From assembly GCF_025465935.1 (NCBI RefSeq), contig NZ_JANLNV010000061.1:1-63967 (forward strand): a DNA stretch of 63,967 nt, read 5' to 3'. The notes under the pieces are model-generated. The model made no database searches and was not told the origin of the DNA. It worked only from the letters and a program-made list of their open reading frames with translations. Position 1 is the stretch's first letter. Each line of letters starts with the position of its first letter. Of the stretch, positions 35,520 through 45,014 are shown piece by piece. Position numbers and translations under genes: made by a program. The stretch comes from Pseudomonas sp. 7P_10.2_Bac1. Lineage in GTDB: Bacteria > Pseudomonadota > Gammaproteobacteria > Pseudomonadales > Pseudomonadaceae.

Positions 35520-36566
35520 ATGAACACGTTGATTGCACGTATCGGCACCTCTTTAGCACTGACCTTACCGCTGGCAATGGCCAGCAGCGTTCAAGCCGCA
35601 GAGAAGCTCAACGTTGTGAGTTGGAGCGGTTACTTTTCGCCTGAAATCCTGGCCAAGTTCCAGAAGCAGACTGGTATCGAAGTCACGGTTGACGCCTACG
35701 ATTCCAACGAAACCCTGTTGGCCAAGCTCAAGCAAGGCGCTGCCGGGTACGACGTGGCGATTCCGTCGAACCAGTTCATCCCGATCCTGATCAAGGAAAA
35801 CCTGCTGACCCGTTTCGACCCGGTCAATCAGCCCTACTACGCGAACCTCGTCGACAACCTGAAAAAGCCCACCTGGGACCCACAAGGCGGGTATTCGGTG
35901 CCCTTCATCTGGGGCACCACCAGCGTGGTACTCGACACCGGCCGCTATCAAGGCCCGACCGACAGCTTGAAGGTGCTGTACGAGCCACCAACCGAGTTGC
36001 AGGGGCGCATTAACATGTTCGACTCGGTCAGCGACGTGATCGACATGGCCAGCCTGTATCTGAACATTCCACTGTGCAGTGAAGACCCCAAGCAGATGCA
36101 GCAGGTGCTGACGCTGCTTAAAGCACAAAAACCATTCGTTAAGACCTACAGCTCAAAAGCGGGCTCAATCCGTGAAAACCTGGCCTCCGGTGAAATCGAC
36201 ATGTCGATGTTCTGGGGAGGCTCCTCGATGCGTGCGCGCGAGATGAAACCCAGTCTGAAATACCTTTATCCCAAGGAAGGTGTGCTGGCGTGGGTCGACA
36301 ACATGGTCATCCCGAACGGCAGCAAGCACCCGGAAAATGCCAAAGCGTTTATTGCGTTTATGAGCCAGCCAGAAAACGCGGCAATGACCCAGAACTTCCT
36401 CAAGCACCAGAGCCCGATTAAAGGTGTGGAGCCCTACCTCGATGCGGGCCTGAAGGACGCACCGGAGTTGCACATTCCTGAGGGCACCAAGGTGGTGTTC
36501 AGTCAGACCTGCGGTGAAGGGGCCATTCGTCTGGCCGATCGCATGTGGACCAACCTGATGCGTTGA
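35520..36566 (+). CDS. Periplasmic polyamine-type binding protein (PotD/PotF-like)
   Basis: 348-aa periplasmic protein from ATG at 35520 (GGGAG upstream). It has a signal peptide ending VQAAEKLN; the mature start LNVVSWSGYFSPEILAKFQK is typical of PotD/PotF. An intrinsic terminator follows directly, so this ends the transporter operon. The residues that read polyamine charge in PotD/PotF cannot be verified by eye, so the substrate is left open. Confidence 0.9.
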   Translation: MNTLIARIGTSLALTLPLAMASSVQAAEKLNVVSWSGYFSPEILAKFQKQTGIEVTVDAYDSNETLLAKLKQGAAGYDVAIPSNQFIPILIKENLLTRFDPVNQPYYANLVDNLKKPTWDPQGGYSVPFIWGTTSVVLDTGRYQGPTDSLKVLYEPPTELQGRINMFDSVSDVIDMASLYLNIPLCSEDPKQMQQVLTLLKAQKPFVKTYSSKAGSIRENLASGEIDMSMFWGGSSMRAREMKPSLKYLYPKEGVLAWVDNMVIPNGSKHPENAKAFIAFMSQPENAAMTQNFLKHQSPIKGVEPYLDAGLKDAPELHIPEGTKVVFSQTCGEGAIRLADRMWTNLMR

Positions 36567-36572
36567 CCGGTA

Positions 36573-36601
36573 CCGCCCCGCCGTGAGGGCGGGGTGTTTT
36601 T
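36573..36601 (+). terminator. Intrinsic terminator after the Pot-type operon
   Basis: CCCCGCC (36576-36582) pairs with GGCGGGG (36588-36594), followed by TGTTTTT. It is clear and correctly placed after the binding-protein stop. The amidase start is only 26 bases further on, so amidase expression depends on readthrough or a promoter inside the hairpin region. Confidence 0.85.
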
Positions 36602-36626
36602 CCAGCCGTCTGAAAGGCAGCGTGTA

Positions 36627-38081
36627 ATGACTTCTAATCCCATCAGCGAACTGGTCCTGCTACAGGCCCACGAGCTCGCCGAACGCATCCGTTCGCGCCA
36701 GGTTTCTTGCCGCGAAGTGATGCAGGCCTATCTTAGCCATATCGAACGCTTCAACCCTTGCGTGAATGCAGTAGTCAGCCTGCAAGCGCCGCAAGACATG
36801 CTGGCCCAGGCGGACCAGCGCGATGCCGAGCTGGCACGCGGCGAGTACCGGGGCTGGATGCATGGCCTGCCCCATGCGATCAAGGACTTGTCCCTGACCA
36901 AGGGCATTCTCACCACTCTGGGCTCACCGCTGTACAAGGATTTTGTGCCCGAGCGCGACGGCATCATGGTGGAGCGCATCAAGGCTGCCGGCGCGATTAT
37001 TATCGGCAAGACCAACACCCCGGAATTCGGCCTGGGCTCGCAAAGCTACAACCCCTTGTTCGGTGCGACAGGCTGCGCGTTTGATCCGACCAAAACGGCG
37101 GGTGGCAGTAGCGGCGGTGCGGCGGCGGCACTGGCTATGCATTTGCTGCCGGTGGCCGATGGCAGCGACATGATGGGTTCGCTGCGCAACCCGGCGGCCT
37201 TCAACAATATTGTCGGCTTCCGGCCCTCCCAGGGGCGCGTGCCTTTCGACGACAGTGCCGACCTGTTCTTCGATCAGCTCGGGTATGAAGGCCCGATGGC
37301 CCGCAGTGTGCGGGATGCGGCGTTGCTCTTGTCAGTGCAAGCAGGCGCCGACCCGCGCGCCCCACTGTCTATCAACGAGCCTGGCAGTGTATTTACCGCG
37401 CCATTGGAGCGTGACTTCAAAGGCACTCGCCTGGGCTGGCTGGGTGACCTCAATGGCTACCTGCCCATGGAAAACGGCATTCTCGCGCTCTGTGAACAGG
37501 CCTTTGCCGACTTTAAAAGCCTGGGTTGCCACGTTGAACCGGCACAACCGGACTTCGCCCCGCAGCAGCTCTGGCACAGTTGGCGCACTTTGCGGCACTG
37601 GTTGGTGGCGGGTTCTCTGGGGGCTCTCTACGCCGATCCGCAGAAGCGCGCGCACCTCAAGCCAGAAGCCTGCTGGGAAATCGAGAACGGCTTGAAACTC
37701 AGCGCAGGCGACATCTATGCCGCATCGGCCTTGCGCAGCGACTGGTATCGCGCCCTCAGCGCATTGTTCGAGCGCTTTGATTACCTGCTGCTGCCCAGCG
37801 CCCAGGTGTTCGCCTTTGACAAGCACATACATTGGCCCTCTGCCATCGAAGGAGTGCCCATGGACACCTATCATCGGTGGATGGAAGTGGTGATCCCCGG
37901 CACGCTGTCCGGTTGCCCGGTGGCGAACGTGCAGGTTGGTTTCAACGCGCAGGGCCTGCCGATGGGGCTACAGATCATCGGTCGGCATCAGGCCGATTTC
38001 GCGGTCTTGCAATTGGCCCACGCCTACGAGCAGGCCAGCCAATGGTTCACCCGCTGCCCTGCTCCGCTGTTGCGGGATTGA
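36627..38081 (+). CDS. Amidase signature family protein
   Basis: Serine amidase of about 484 aa. The catalytic Lys is in LPHAIKDLS, the glycine-serine-rich signature is TAGGSSGGAAAALA (cis-Ser), and the nucleophile region is SDMMGSLRNPAAF. All three Ser-cisSer-Lys elements are present. The family includes amidases and GatA-like proteins, but there is no GatB/C context here. Position behind a Pot-type transporter suggests hydrolysis of the imported amide. I chose ATG at 36627 (MTSNPIS) with AAAGG upstream; the longer start at 36594 lies in the terminator. Its last 35 bases overlap the end of the opposite histidine kinase gene. Confidence 0.88.
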   Translation: MTSNPISELVLLQAHELAERIRSRQVSCREVMQAYLSHIERFNPCVNAVVSLQAPQDMLAQADQRDAELARGEYRGWMHGLPHAIKDLSLTKGILTTLGSPLYKDFVPERDGIMVERIKAAGAIIIGKTNTPEFGLGSQSYNPLFGATGCAFDPTKTAGGSSGGAAAALAMHLLPVADGSDMMGSLRNPAAFNNIVGFRPSQGRVPFDDSADLFFDQLGYEGPMARSVRDAALLLSVQAGADPRAPLSINEPGSVFTAPLERDFKGTRLGWLGDLNGYLPMENGILALCEQAFADFKSLGCHVEPAQPDFAPQQLWHSWRTLRHWLVAGSLGALYADPQKRAHLKPEACWEIENGLKLSAGDIYAASALRSDWYRALSALFERFDYLLLPSAQVFAFDKHIHWPSAIEGVPMDTYHRWMEVVIPGTLSGCPVANVQVGFNAQGLPMGLQIIGRHQADFAVLQLAHAYEQASQWFTRCPAPLLRD

Positions 38082-39483
38082 GGCCCTGTCTGGCTGTAAA
38101 CACCAGGCTGAAGACCGTCACACCGTGCTCACTGCTGACAGTGCAATGGCCGCCGTGCATTTTCATGATCGAGGCGACGATTGAAAGCCCCAGCCCGCTT
38201 CGCTCGGCAGAGTGATGACGGGCGGTGTCCACCCGGTAAAACCGGTCAAACAAACGTTCCATCTGGGCGGGCTCGATAGTCTCGCCCTGATTGCGTACCT
38301 CAACGATGCTCTGCTCGCCCTCATGCCGCACCTGCATCTGGATGTCACTGCCGGGCTGCGCATGACGCACGGCATTGGCAACCAGATTGGCCAGCGCACG
38401 GCGAAACAGGGTGACATCGGCGTACACGTTGCCATCCCCGGACCAGACCAGTCGCACGCCGCGCTCTTCAGTCAAATCCTCGAAGTAGTTGCCAATCCTG
38501 GCCAGTTCTTCGGCAGCGTTGAAATCGACACGCTCTATGGCTTCTCCCGGGTGCTCGGTGCGCGCGAGGAACAGCATGTTGTCGATCATCTTGGACAGCC
38601 GCTGCAGTTCCTCGTAGTTGGAACCGACCAGACGTTGGTAGTAGTCGATGTCTCGCGGTTTGCCCAGGCCGACTTCGATCTGGCCGAGCATGTTTCCGAT
38701 CGGGGTGCGCAGGTCATGAGCCATGTCGGCGCTGACCTGTTTGAGCTGGGTAAAACCTCGTTCAAGGCGCTCAAGCATGGCATTGAACGGCATGATGACC
38801 GCCTTGATTTCACGGGGCGCGCCTTGCGGGTCGATGCGCAGTGACAGCGTCCCGACGCTGATCGAGGCAGTGCGTTCTGCCAGTCGGTACAGGGGCGCCA
38901 TGCTGCGTCTGGCCAGCAAAAATGACAGCAAGGCGATAAGCCCCGCCGCCAGCGCGGAGAACATCAGGATAGTGTTGCGATATTCATTGAGTGTTCGCGT
39001 GCGCTCTGTTAACAGCCGGCCCGAAATCACCTGCAAGGCAGGTTGCCCACTGATGCCACGCACCCACGCTCCGACATAGATGAACGGGGTGCCGTCGGCC
39101 CCCTCGACATGCTGGACATTGGCCAGAGCCAGGCTGGCGTCCGGGGCCACCATGTCGAGTGTATCGATAGCCGGAAGGCTACGATGACCGGGGTTGACGG
39201 TGATCAGTGGCGGACCGTTTTCGGGTTTTATCAACAACAGTGATTCGGCGTTGCCCAGCATGTTTTCAAACAACCGCGGCTTGTCGTGAATCAGTTCCCG
39301 GGCGTCGCCGTCTTGCAGCAAGGTACGGATCTGGTCCACCCGCGTCACCAACGCAGCGTCGTCGCGCATCGCCAACTGGGCCTTCAATCCAAAGTACAAG
39401 GCGGCCCCCAGGCTGGCCATGGCACCGAAACCAAAACAGGCCAGCAACACCGCCAGGCGCAGCGTCAGTGACAAGCGGCTCAT
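38047..39483 (-). CDS. Sensor histidine kinase (heavy-metal-sensor-type)
   Basis: 478-aa membrane kinase. TM1 is near residues 8-30 and TM2 near 180-200, with a periplasmic loop between. A HAMP domain follows, then the phosphoacceptor helix MAHDLRTPIGNMLGQ and ATPase domain blocks NLVANAVRHAQP and GLGLSIVASIMKMHGG. The architecture matches CopS/CusS-like kinases. It is translationally coupled to the response regulator upstream (start overlapping by four bases). Its 3' end overlaps the convergent amidase by 35 bases, so the C-terminal residues are encoded inside the other gene. Confidence 0.9.
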   Translation of the reverse strand: MSRLSLTLRLAVLLACFGFGAMASLGAALYFGLKAQLAMRDDAALVTRVDQIRTLLQDGDARELIHDKPRLFENMLGNAESLLLIKPENGPPLITVNPGHRSLPAIDTLDMVAPDASLALANVQHVEGADGTPFIYVGAWVRGISGQPALQVISGRLLTERTRTLNEYRNTILMFSALAAGLIALLSFLLARRSMAPLYRLAERTASISVGTLSLRIDPQGAPREIKAVIMPFNAMLERLERGFTQLKQVSADMAHDLRTPIGNMLGQIEVGLGKPRDIDYYQRLVGSNYEELQRLSKMIDNMLFLARTEHPGEAIERVDFNAAEELARIGNYFEDLTEERGVRLVWSGDGNVYADVTLFRRALANLVANAVRHAQPGSDIQMQVRHEGEQSIVEVRNQGETIEPAQMERLFDRFYRVDTARHHSAERSGLGLSIVASIMKMHGGHCTVSSEHGVTVFSLVFTARQGLNPATAEQGSG

Positions 39484-40154
39484 GCTTCATGCTCGAAGCG
39501 ATAGCCCACGCCATGCACGGTATGAATCAGTTTGGTGGGGAAAGGGTCATCGATTTTCTGCCGCAATCGACGCACGGCGACGTCGACCACGTTGGTGTCG
39601 CTGTCAAAATTCATGTCCCAGACCAACGATGCCAACAGGCTCCGTGACAGGACTTCGTCGCGACGCTGCATGAAGCACAGCAGCAAGCTGAACTCCCGAT
39701 TGGTCAATACCAGCCGCTGGCCCGCACGGGTCACCCGGCGCTTGGGCACGTCGACCTGCAAGTCGCCGATGTCCAGCGTATCCACGGGGCGTTCAACCTG
39801 CCCACGGCGCAGGATAATGCGCACCCTTGCCAGTAACTCGGCAAATGAGAAAGGCTTGACCAGGTATTCGTCGGCGCCAAGGCCCAGGCCTTTGAGACGA
39901 TCTTCCAAGGCACTGCGCGCACTGAGGAATAGCACCGGGGTTTGCTGGCGTGCCCGCAGTTTCTCCATGACCGTCCAGCCGTCCATTTGCGGCAGCATCA
40001 CATCCAGCAAAATGAGGTCGTAGGGTTCTTCGCGCGCCATGTACAGGCCATCAATGCCGTTATCGGCGTGATCAACCGAGTACCCTGCCTCGGTCAATCC
40101 GGCACACAGGTAGGCGGCTGTTTTGGCTTCGTCTTCAATAATCAGGATTTTCAT
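39480..40154 (-). CDS. OmpR-family response regulator
   Basis: 224-aa regulator from ATG at 40154. It has a receiver domain with phosphoacceptor Asp in LILLDVMLPQMDG and a winged-helix DNA-binding domain from about residue 125 (LTNREFSLLLCFMQRRDEVL, HTVHGVGYRF). The [21 protein letters not shown] text is typical of CopR/CzcR/IrlR-type heavy-metal regulators. The ORF extension to 40208 is outside the family start. A secreted hydrolase gene precedes it in the same direction. Confidence 0.9.
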   Translation of the reverse strand: MKILIIEDEAKTAAYLCAGLTEAGYSVDHADNGIDGLYMAREEPYDLILLDVMLPQMDGWTVMEKLRARQQTPVLFLSARSALEDRLKGLGLGADEYLVKPFSFAELLARVRIILRRGQVERPVDTLDIGDLQVDVPKRRVTRAGQRLVLTNREFSLLLCFMQRRDEVLSRSLLASLVWDMNFDSDTNVVDVAVRRLRQKIDDPFPTKLIHTVHGVGYRFEHEA

Positions 40155-40229
40155 GACGATGGGTCCCGGCCTCGGCAATCCGACAAGCATAGTGGAGCGG
40201 CGGCGCACACTGTAGGCGCCGCCGGCCCT

Positions 40230-41015
40230 TCATTTTTGCGGCGCTTGCGCATCGGTTGCATGGGTGGCTTGAAGAATCAACTGCGCGACCTCTTTAGGGT
40301 GGGAAATCAGCGACACATGGCTGGAATTGATTTCCACGGTGTGGGCATTCATGCGTTTGGCCATGAAGCGCTCAAGGTCAGGGTTGATGGTGCGGTCCTG
40401 GGTCGAAACCGCATACCAGGTGGGTTTGTCATGCCAGGCCGCTACTGTGGTCTTGGCCAGGGTGATGGCTTTGCCCATGGGCTGCTGGACGGCATAGTAG
40501 ACTTCGGCCTCCTGCTTGGGCACGTCACCGGCAAAGTCATGCAAAAAAGCCTGCTCGGACAACAAGCCATAACCGTCTGCCGACCACTGCAAGCCAGCTC
40601 CGGCAGGGGCCGGCGCGAATTGTTTGGTCAGCGCTGGGTAGTCTTCACCGGCATCCGGCGCACGCGCTGCGATGTACACCAGGCCTTTGACCTTGGGATC
40701 ATCACCGGCCTGGCTGATCACCATGCCGCCGTAAGAGTGGGCGACCAGTACGGTCGGTCCGTCCTGCTGCGCCAGCGCGCGCTTGACGGCATCGACGTCG
40801 GCATCCAGCGAGGTGGTCGGGTTTTGCACAGCTGTCACATGCAGGCCCTTGGCTTGCAGGAGCTTGATGACCTTGGACCAACTGGACGCATCGGCATACA
40901 GACCATGCACCAGCACCACGTTTTTGATAGCACCAGGGGCTACGTCCTGAGCCTGCACGGCCGAAGCACCGAGTAAGGACAATGCAGCTAGCGCAAAGGC
41001 GGCATGAAGTTTCAT
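40230..41015 (-). CDS. Secreted alpha/beta hydrolase
   Basis: 261-aa protein from ATG at 41015 behind GGAGAG. It has a signal peptide ending AVQAQDV, so it is periplasmic or secreted. The oxyanion region is HGLYADASSW, the nucleophile elbow is AHSYGGMV, and the later Asp and His (TQDRTI and SSHVSLIS) complete a triad. The family includes esterases/haloperoxidase-like enzymes annotated simply as alpha/beta hydrolase. It is upstream of the response regulator by 75 bases and may be co-regulated; a candidate direct-repeat operator lies in front of it. Confidence 0.85.
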   Translation of the reverse strand: MKLHAAFALAALSLLGASAVQAQDVAPGAIKNVVLVHGLYADASSWSKVIKLLQAKGLHVTAVQNPTTSLDADVDAVKRALAQQDGPTVLVAHSYGGMVISQAGDDPKVKGLVYIAARAPDAGEDYPALTKQFAPAPAGAGLQWSADGYGLLSEQAFLHDFAGDVPKQEAEVYYAVQQPMGKAITLAKTTVAAWHDKPTWYAVSTQDRTINPDLERFMAKRMNAHTVEINSSHVSLISHPKEVAQLILQATHATDAQAPQK

Positions 41016-41084
41016 GGTGGCTCTCCAACAAATGAGTGAGGCCCTACTGTAAAAAACCCGATCCCTCACGCAGGTGACGCAAGG

Positions 41085-41102
41085 ATTACAGAAAACTGAC
41101 AG
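41085..41102 (-). promoter_or_regulatory. Candidate OmpR-type direct-repeat operator before the hydrolase
   Basis: On the minus strand: CTGTCAGTTTTCTGTAAT, two CTGTMA half-sites with an 11-base period, the spacing used by OmpR-family regulators. It is about 70 bases before the hydrolase start; the adjacent response regulator would be the natural candidate to bind. Inference only. Confidence 0.4.
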
Positions 41103-41452
41103 ACAGTAACCACACGAAACCTCACCAAACACGCTGCAAACAGTGACCGAGACTGCAAAACAGCTAAATCGTTTAAGTTTGATCCGGGCCTAGGGGGGGC
41201 TGTTCCTGTTTCATTGCAAGCCGCGTCGCTGGGTCACATTTATCCAGACAAGGCGCATAGCAAAGAAAATGGTTTCGCGAACGTAATTGGGAACAACCAA
41301 AACACGCTTCTCGCGCCTAGCCCTGCACTACGTGGGCTTTGGCCGCTGCTACAACGAGACGGGAACAGACCCTAGTGGCAATAAGACGCACCCCAGCATT
41401 GAATTGCCTGGGCGGAGCCGTTAATGTGTGTCCAAATTTTGCGACCGATTTA

Positions 41453-41578
41453 GCTTCCTGACGTTTACCGACAGGAAGCCGGGCCGAATATTCTTTGTTT
41501 CTCAAGCAGCTGAAGACAACGTACAAGAAGTCAGCGCAGGGGGGCACGAAAGTAAGGTCGATGCGATTTGTCGACCTT
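41453..41578 (+). promoter_or_regulatory. Two perfect hairpins in the mqo leader
   Basis: Hairpin 1: GCTTCCTG (41453-41460) with CAGGAAGC (41472-41479). Hairpin 2: AAGGTCGA (41554-41561) with TCGACCTT (41571-41578). Both lie 110-235 bases before the mqo start and neither has a T-run, so they look like leader structure rather than terminators. Confidence 0.45.
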
Positions 41579-41686
41579 GTATGTCCATCCCGCCTGCTAC
41601 TCGATTGCCCTGTTTTGTGGCCTTCGAGAGCCAGGAATCCTCGCCTTTGCAGCGGGCGGACGACCTTCTATCCTGGAAATCACAGT

Positions 41687-43339
41687 ATGTTGAATAAAGC
41701 GAATAAGACTCTGCTGGGTCTCGCCCTGTCGATGAGCCTGATGCAGGCACACGCGGCAGAGGCCAAGAAAGTCGATGTGTTACTGGTTGGCGGCGGCATC
41801 ATGAGCGCCACCCTGGGCGTCTGGCTCAATGAGCTTGAGCCGGGCTGGACCATGGAAATGCTTGAACGTCTGGATGGCGTCGCCAAAGAAAGCTCCAACG
41901 GCTGGAACAACGCCGGTACGGGCCACTCCGCTTTGGCCGAGTCCAACTACACCCCTTACGGCAAAGACGGCAAGATCGAAATCGCCAAAGCGATCGAGAT
42001 CAACGAAGCCTTCCAGGTCACTCGCCAGTTCCTGGCTTGGCAGGTCAAGTCGGGCGTGTTGAAAAACCCGCACTCCTTCATCAACTCCACCCCGCACATG
42101 AGCTTCATGTGGGGCGATGACAACGTCAAGTTCCTCAAGGAACGCTACGCCGCCCTGCAGAAGAGCCCACTGTTCGCGGGCATGCAGTACAGCGAAGATC
42201 AGGCGCAAATCAAGCAGTGGGTTCCGCTGATGATGGAAGGCCGTGATCCAAAGCAGAAAATCGCTGCGACCTGGACGCCAATCGGTACAGACGCAAACTG
42301 GGGTGAAGTCACTCGCCAGTACGTTGCTGCCCTGGAAACCAAGCCAAACTTCAGCCTGAAGCTGTCGAGTGAAGTTGAAGAAATCACTCGCAACAAAGAT
42401 GGCGGCTGGCACGTTGAATACAAAAACCTGAAAGACGGTACCACCCACGCCACCGATGCGAAATTCGTGTTCATCGGCGCCGGCGGCGGTGCATTGAAGC
42501 TGCTGCAAAAAGCCGACATCCCTGAAGCTCGCGATTACGCGGGTTTCCCGGTAGGCGGCTCGTTCCTGGTGACTGACAACCAGGACATCGCCATGCAGCA
42601 CATGGCCAAGGCCTACGGTATCGCCTCGACCGGTGCCCCGCCCATGTCCGTACCGCACCTGGACACCCGCGTGCTGGACGGCAAGCGCATGATCCTGTTC
42701 GGACCTTTCGCGACCTTCTCTACCAAGTTCCTCAAGGAAGGTTCTTACCTTGACCTGCTGTCGACCACCACGACCCATAACGTGTGGCCGATGACCAAGG
42801 TAGGCGTTGAGCAGTATCCGCTGATCGAGTACCTGGCCGGCCAGTTGATGATGTCGGATGACGACCGCTTCAACGCGCTGAAAGAGTACTTCCCGCACGC
42901 CAAAAAAGAAGACTGGCGCCTGTGGCAAGCCGGTCAACGCGTACAGATCATCAAGCGTGATGCCGAGAAAGGCGGTGTCTTGAAGCTGGGTACTGAAGTC
43001 GTTTACTCCCAGGACCGCACCATCGCTGGCCTGCTGGGTGCCTCCCCAGGTGCTTCGACAGCTCCACCGATCATGATTGACGTGCTGGAAAAGGTCTTCA
43101 AAGACAAGGTTGCGACACCTGAGTGGCAAGCAAAGATGCACCAGATCGTTCCAAGCTACGGGACCAAGCTCAATGACTCGCCAGAGCGTGTTCAGCAAGA
43201 GTGGGACTACACCGCTGACGTACTGCAACTGAGCAAGCCTCCGGTGATCGACGCTTCTGCCTACCCGGCTGCCAACGGCGCCCCGGCTCAGCCAGCGGCA
43301 CCACAGGAAAGCAAACCGGCTCAGGACATGGCGCTGTAA
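41687..43339 (+). CDS. mqo: Malate:quinone oxidoreductase
   Basis: FAD enzyme oxidising malate to oxaloacetate with electrons to quinone, membrane-associated. 550 aa from ATG at 41687. A hydrophobic export-like segment ([19 protein letters not shown]) precedes the FAD motif [20 protein letters not shown]. Family blocks [15 protein letters not shown] and [15 protein letters not shown] are intact. The C-terminal 28 residues form an Ala/Pro-rich tail ([14 protein letters not shown]). Both the N-terminal segment and the tail occur in Pseudomonas Mqo as I know it. It lacks flanking operon partners and is followed by a strong terminator. Confidence 0.95.
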   Translation: MLNKANKTLLGLALSMSLMQAHAAEAKKVDVLLVGGGIMSATLGVWLNELEPGWTMEMLERLDGVAKESSNGWNNAGTGHSALAESNYTPYGKDGKIEIAKAIEINEAFQVTRQFLAWQVKSGVLKNPHSFINSTPHMSFMWGDDNVKFLKERYAALQKSPLFAGMQYSEDQAQIKQWVPLMMEGRDPKQKIAATWTPIGTDANWGEVTRQYVAALETKPNFSLKLSSEVEEITRNKDGGWHVEYKNLKDGTTHATDAKFVFIGAGGGALKLLQKADIPEARDYAGFPVGGSFLVTDNQDIAMQHMAKAYGIASTGAPPMSVPHLDTRVLDGKRMILFGPFATFSTKFLKEGSYLDLLSTTTTHNVWPMTKVGVEQYPLIEYLAGQLMMSDDDRFNALKEYFPHAKKEDWRLWQAGQRVQIIKRDAEKGGVLKLGTEVVYSQDRTIAGLLGASPGASTAPPIMIDVLEKVFKDKVATPEWQAKMHQIVPSYGTKLNDSPERVQQEWDYTADVLQLSKPPVIDASAYPAANGAPAQPAAPQESKPAQDMAL

Positions 43340-43360
43340 GAGCGACGTGAACTGATCCAT

Positions 43361-43397
43361 AAAGCCCGATGCCAGAGACCTGGCATCGGGCTTTTTT
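43361..43397 (+). terminator. Strong intrinsic terminator after mqo
   Basis: Perfect 14-bp stem AAAGCCCGATGCCA (43361-43374) with TGGCATCGGGCTTT (43381-43394), six-base loop, and a T-run to 43397. Confidence 0.93.
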
Positions 43398-44183
43398 ATG
43401 CCTGCGGATGTACATAGCGCCGTGCCAGGGTTAATTAAAAGGGGCTGCTGACGAGTACGCGGGTGCGTACGCAATCATGTAGTGCGAAAATCGCGAGCCG
43501 GTCGCCACACGTTCACTGTTCATGCCAGATGCATGACATCAATCCAGCCTTTCAGGCTGCCTTGTTACAGACAAGCCCTTGCATGAAAACGGGTTAATCG
43601 CACACTAGGCAGCACTCACTCAATAATTATTAATAGCGCTGTCTACATACTAGTTATTCCCCAGCAGTTAGTGCGGAAAGAACTTTAAATACAGCAAACT
43701 CATAAACATCACCCACAAACACAAACTTTAATTACAACCATGCGATAAATAGTTTATATCGATCACACACAGCGCTCACGCCGCCCTCGCCTTGCAGTAA
43801 CGCTTGCTCCAGAGCGCGTAAAACCTTATTTTAAATATAAAACATTAAAAAACACATTTAGAAACATATCGAGTTAAACGTAACGATTATTCTTCACACG
43901 AATAGCGCGCACTAACAAAGACAAAAATGTTAAATAAAGTCTGAAATTGACTTGCTAATTAGATGAAAAATAACCGCCCAGTGACAGAGCTCACACAATT
44001 GGAAAATGGTTGAATGTTCATTTGGCAAAAAACAATATTGTCTACACAAAGATACTAAGACCAAAGAATATGTCATTTAGCCATTATCGGCCTTATACTG
44101 CCGCAAAAATGACGCCATAATTTCGACACACATCAATCAATGAGCCCGTCATCACATAAATCCATACCCAAGGTGCTGCACAA
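43398..44183. other. AT-rich intergenic region before the RsbQ-like gene
   Basis: 786 bases, strongly AT-rich from about 43600 to 44150, with no ORF of note on either strand. This is long for a Pseudomonas promoter region and suggests a recently inserted module with its own regulatory DNA. I could not identify a specific promoter. Confidence 0.5.
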
Positions 44184-45014
44184 GTGAGTACCCTTCAGCG
44201 CAACAACGTTAAGCAACTGCCCCACACAGATCCGAATGCTCCAGTCATGGTTTACGCGCACGGATTTGGCTGCAATCAGGACATGTGGCAACTCCTCACC
44301 CCTGAGTTTCGTGCCACTCACCGGCAAGTGCTGTTCGATTATGTCGGCAGCGGCAGCTCGGATGCGCGCGCCTTTGACCCCATCCGCTACGGTTCACTCG
44401 CGGGCTATGCCCAGGACCTGATTGAGGTGTGTGATGCCCTGGGCCTCACAGAAAACGTGATCTTCGTCGGGCATTCCGTCAGTTGCAGCATTGGCATTCT
44501 TGCTTCAATACAGCGCCCTGAACTGTTCTCACAAATGATTCTGGTAGGCCCTTCACCGTGTTTTCTGAATGACCCACCTGATTACCATGGAGGCTTTGAG
44601 CGCAAGGATCTCGAAGCACTGCTGGCACTGATGGATCAAAACTACATTGGTTGGGCGCATTATTTTGCTCCACTGGCCGCAGGTTCAGAGTCTGACCAGC
44701 CGCACACGTCTCAATTGAAAGACAGCTTCTGCTCCACTGACCCGGTCATGGCGCGGCGGTTTGCCCAAGCCACGTTCTTCGCTGACATTCGGGAAGAGCT
44801 GGGCCTTTGCAGAACACCGAGCCTCATTTTGCAGCACCGCGAGGATGCCCTGGTGCCGTTTTCAGTTGGGCATTACCTGAAGAAACACCTCAAAGACAGC
44901 CTGTTGGAAACGCTGGACGTCAAAGGGCATTGTGCTCATATGAGCCACCCGCATTTGGTGGCCTCGACCCTACGTCAATACCTGTCAAGGAGTGACAGCT
45001 TTGCTTTACCTTGA
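44184..45014 (+). CDS. RsbQ-like alpha/beta hydrolase (KAI2/D14-type small-molecule sensor)
   Basis: 276-aa cytosolic alpha/beta hydrolase that matches Bacillus RsbQ closely in recalled text: YAHGFGCNQDMW, LFDYVGSGSSDARAFD, ASIQRPELFSQMILVGPSPC, YIGWAHYFAP, DSFCSTDPVMARRFA and GHCAHMSHP. The catalytic triad is Ser98, Asp221 and His249. In Bacillus, RsbQ is needed for the PAS phosphatase RsbP to respond to energy stress; RsbQ is thought to supply a processed small ligand. Plant KAI2 and D14 receptors are in the same family. Start is GTG at 44184 with AAGG upstream. Its 3' end overlaps the next gene, a PAS-GGDEF protein, so the two are co-expressed. Confidence 0.93.
   Translation: MSTLQRNNVKQLPHTDPNAPVMVYAHGFGCNQDMWQLLTPEFRATHRQVLFDYVGSGSSDARAFDPIRYGSLAGYAQDLIEVCDALGLTENVIFVGHSVSCSIGILASIQRPELFSQMILVGPSPCFLNDPPDYHGGFERKDLEALLALMDQNYIGWAHYFAPLAAGSESDQPHTSQLKDSFCSTDPVMARRFAQATFFADIREELGLCRTPSLILQHREDALVPFSVGHYLKKHLKDSLLETLDVKGHCAHMSHPHLVASTLRQYLSRSDSFALP

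Larger units (their letters stand above)
41016..41686. other. Divergent region before mqo with structured leader
   Basis: 671 bases between the secreted hydrolase and mqo, no gene. The ORF that appears to extend Mqo upstream (from 41495) has no family text and I reject it. It contains the direct repeat at 41085-41102 and two perfect hairpins in the probable mqo leader (41453-41479 and 41554-41578). Confidence 0.6.

Noticed and set aside
41495..41686. N-terminal extension of Mqo by 64 codons
   Set aside because: The frame is open, but the text has no family similarity. The ATG at 41687 gives the known Pseudomonas Mqo start with its hydrophobic segment.
41780..43474. 564-codon ORF opposite mqo
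   Set aside because: An antisense shadow with Gln/His/Arg-rich text and no family motif.
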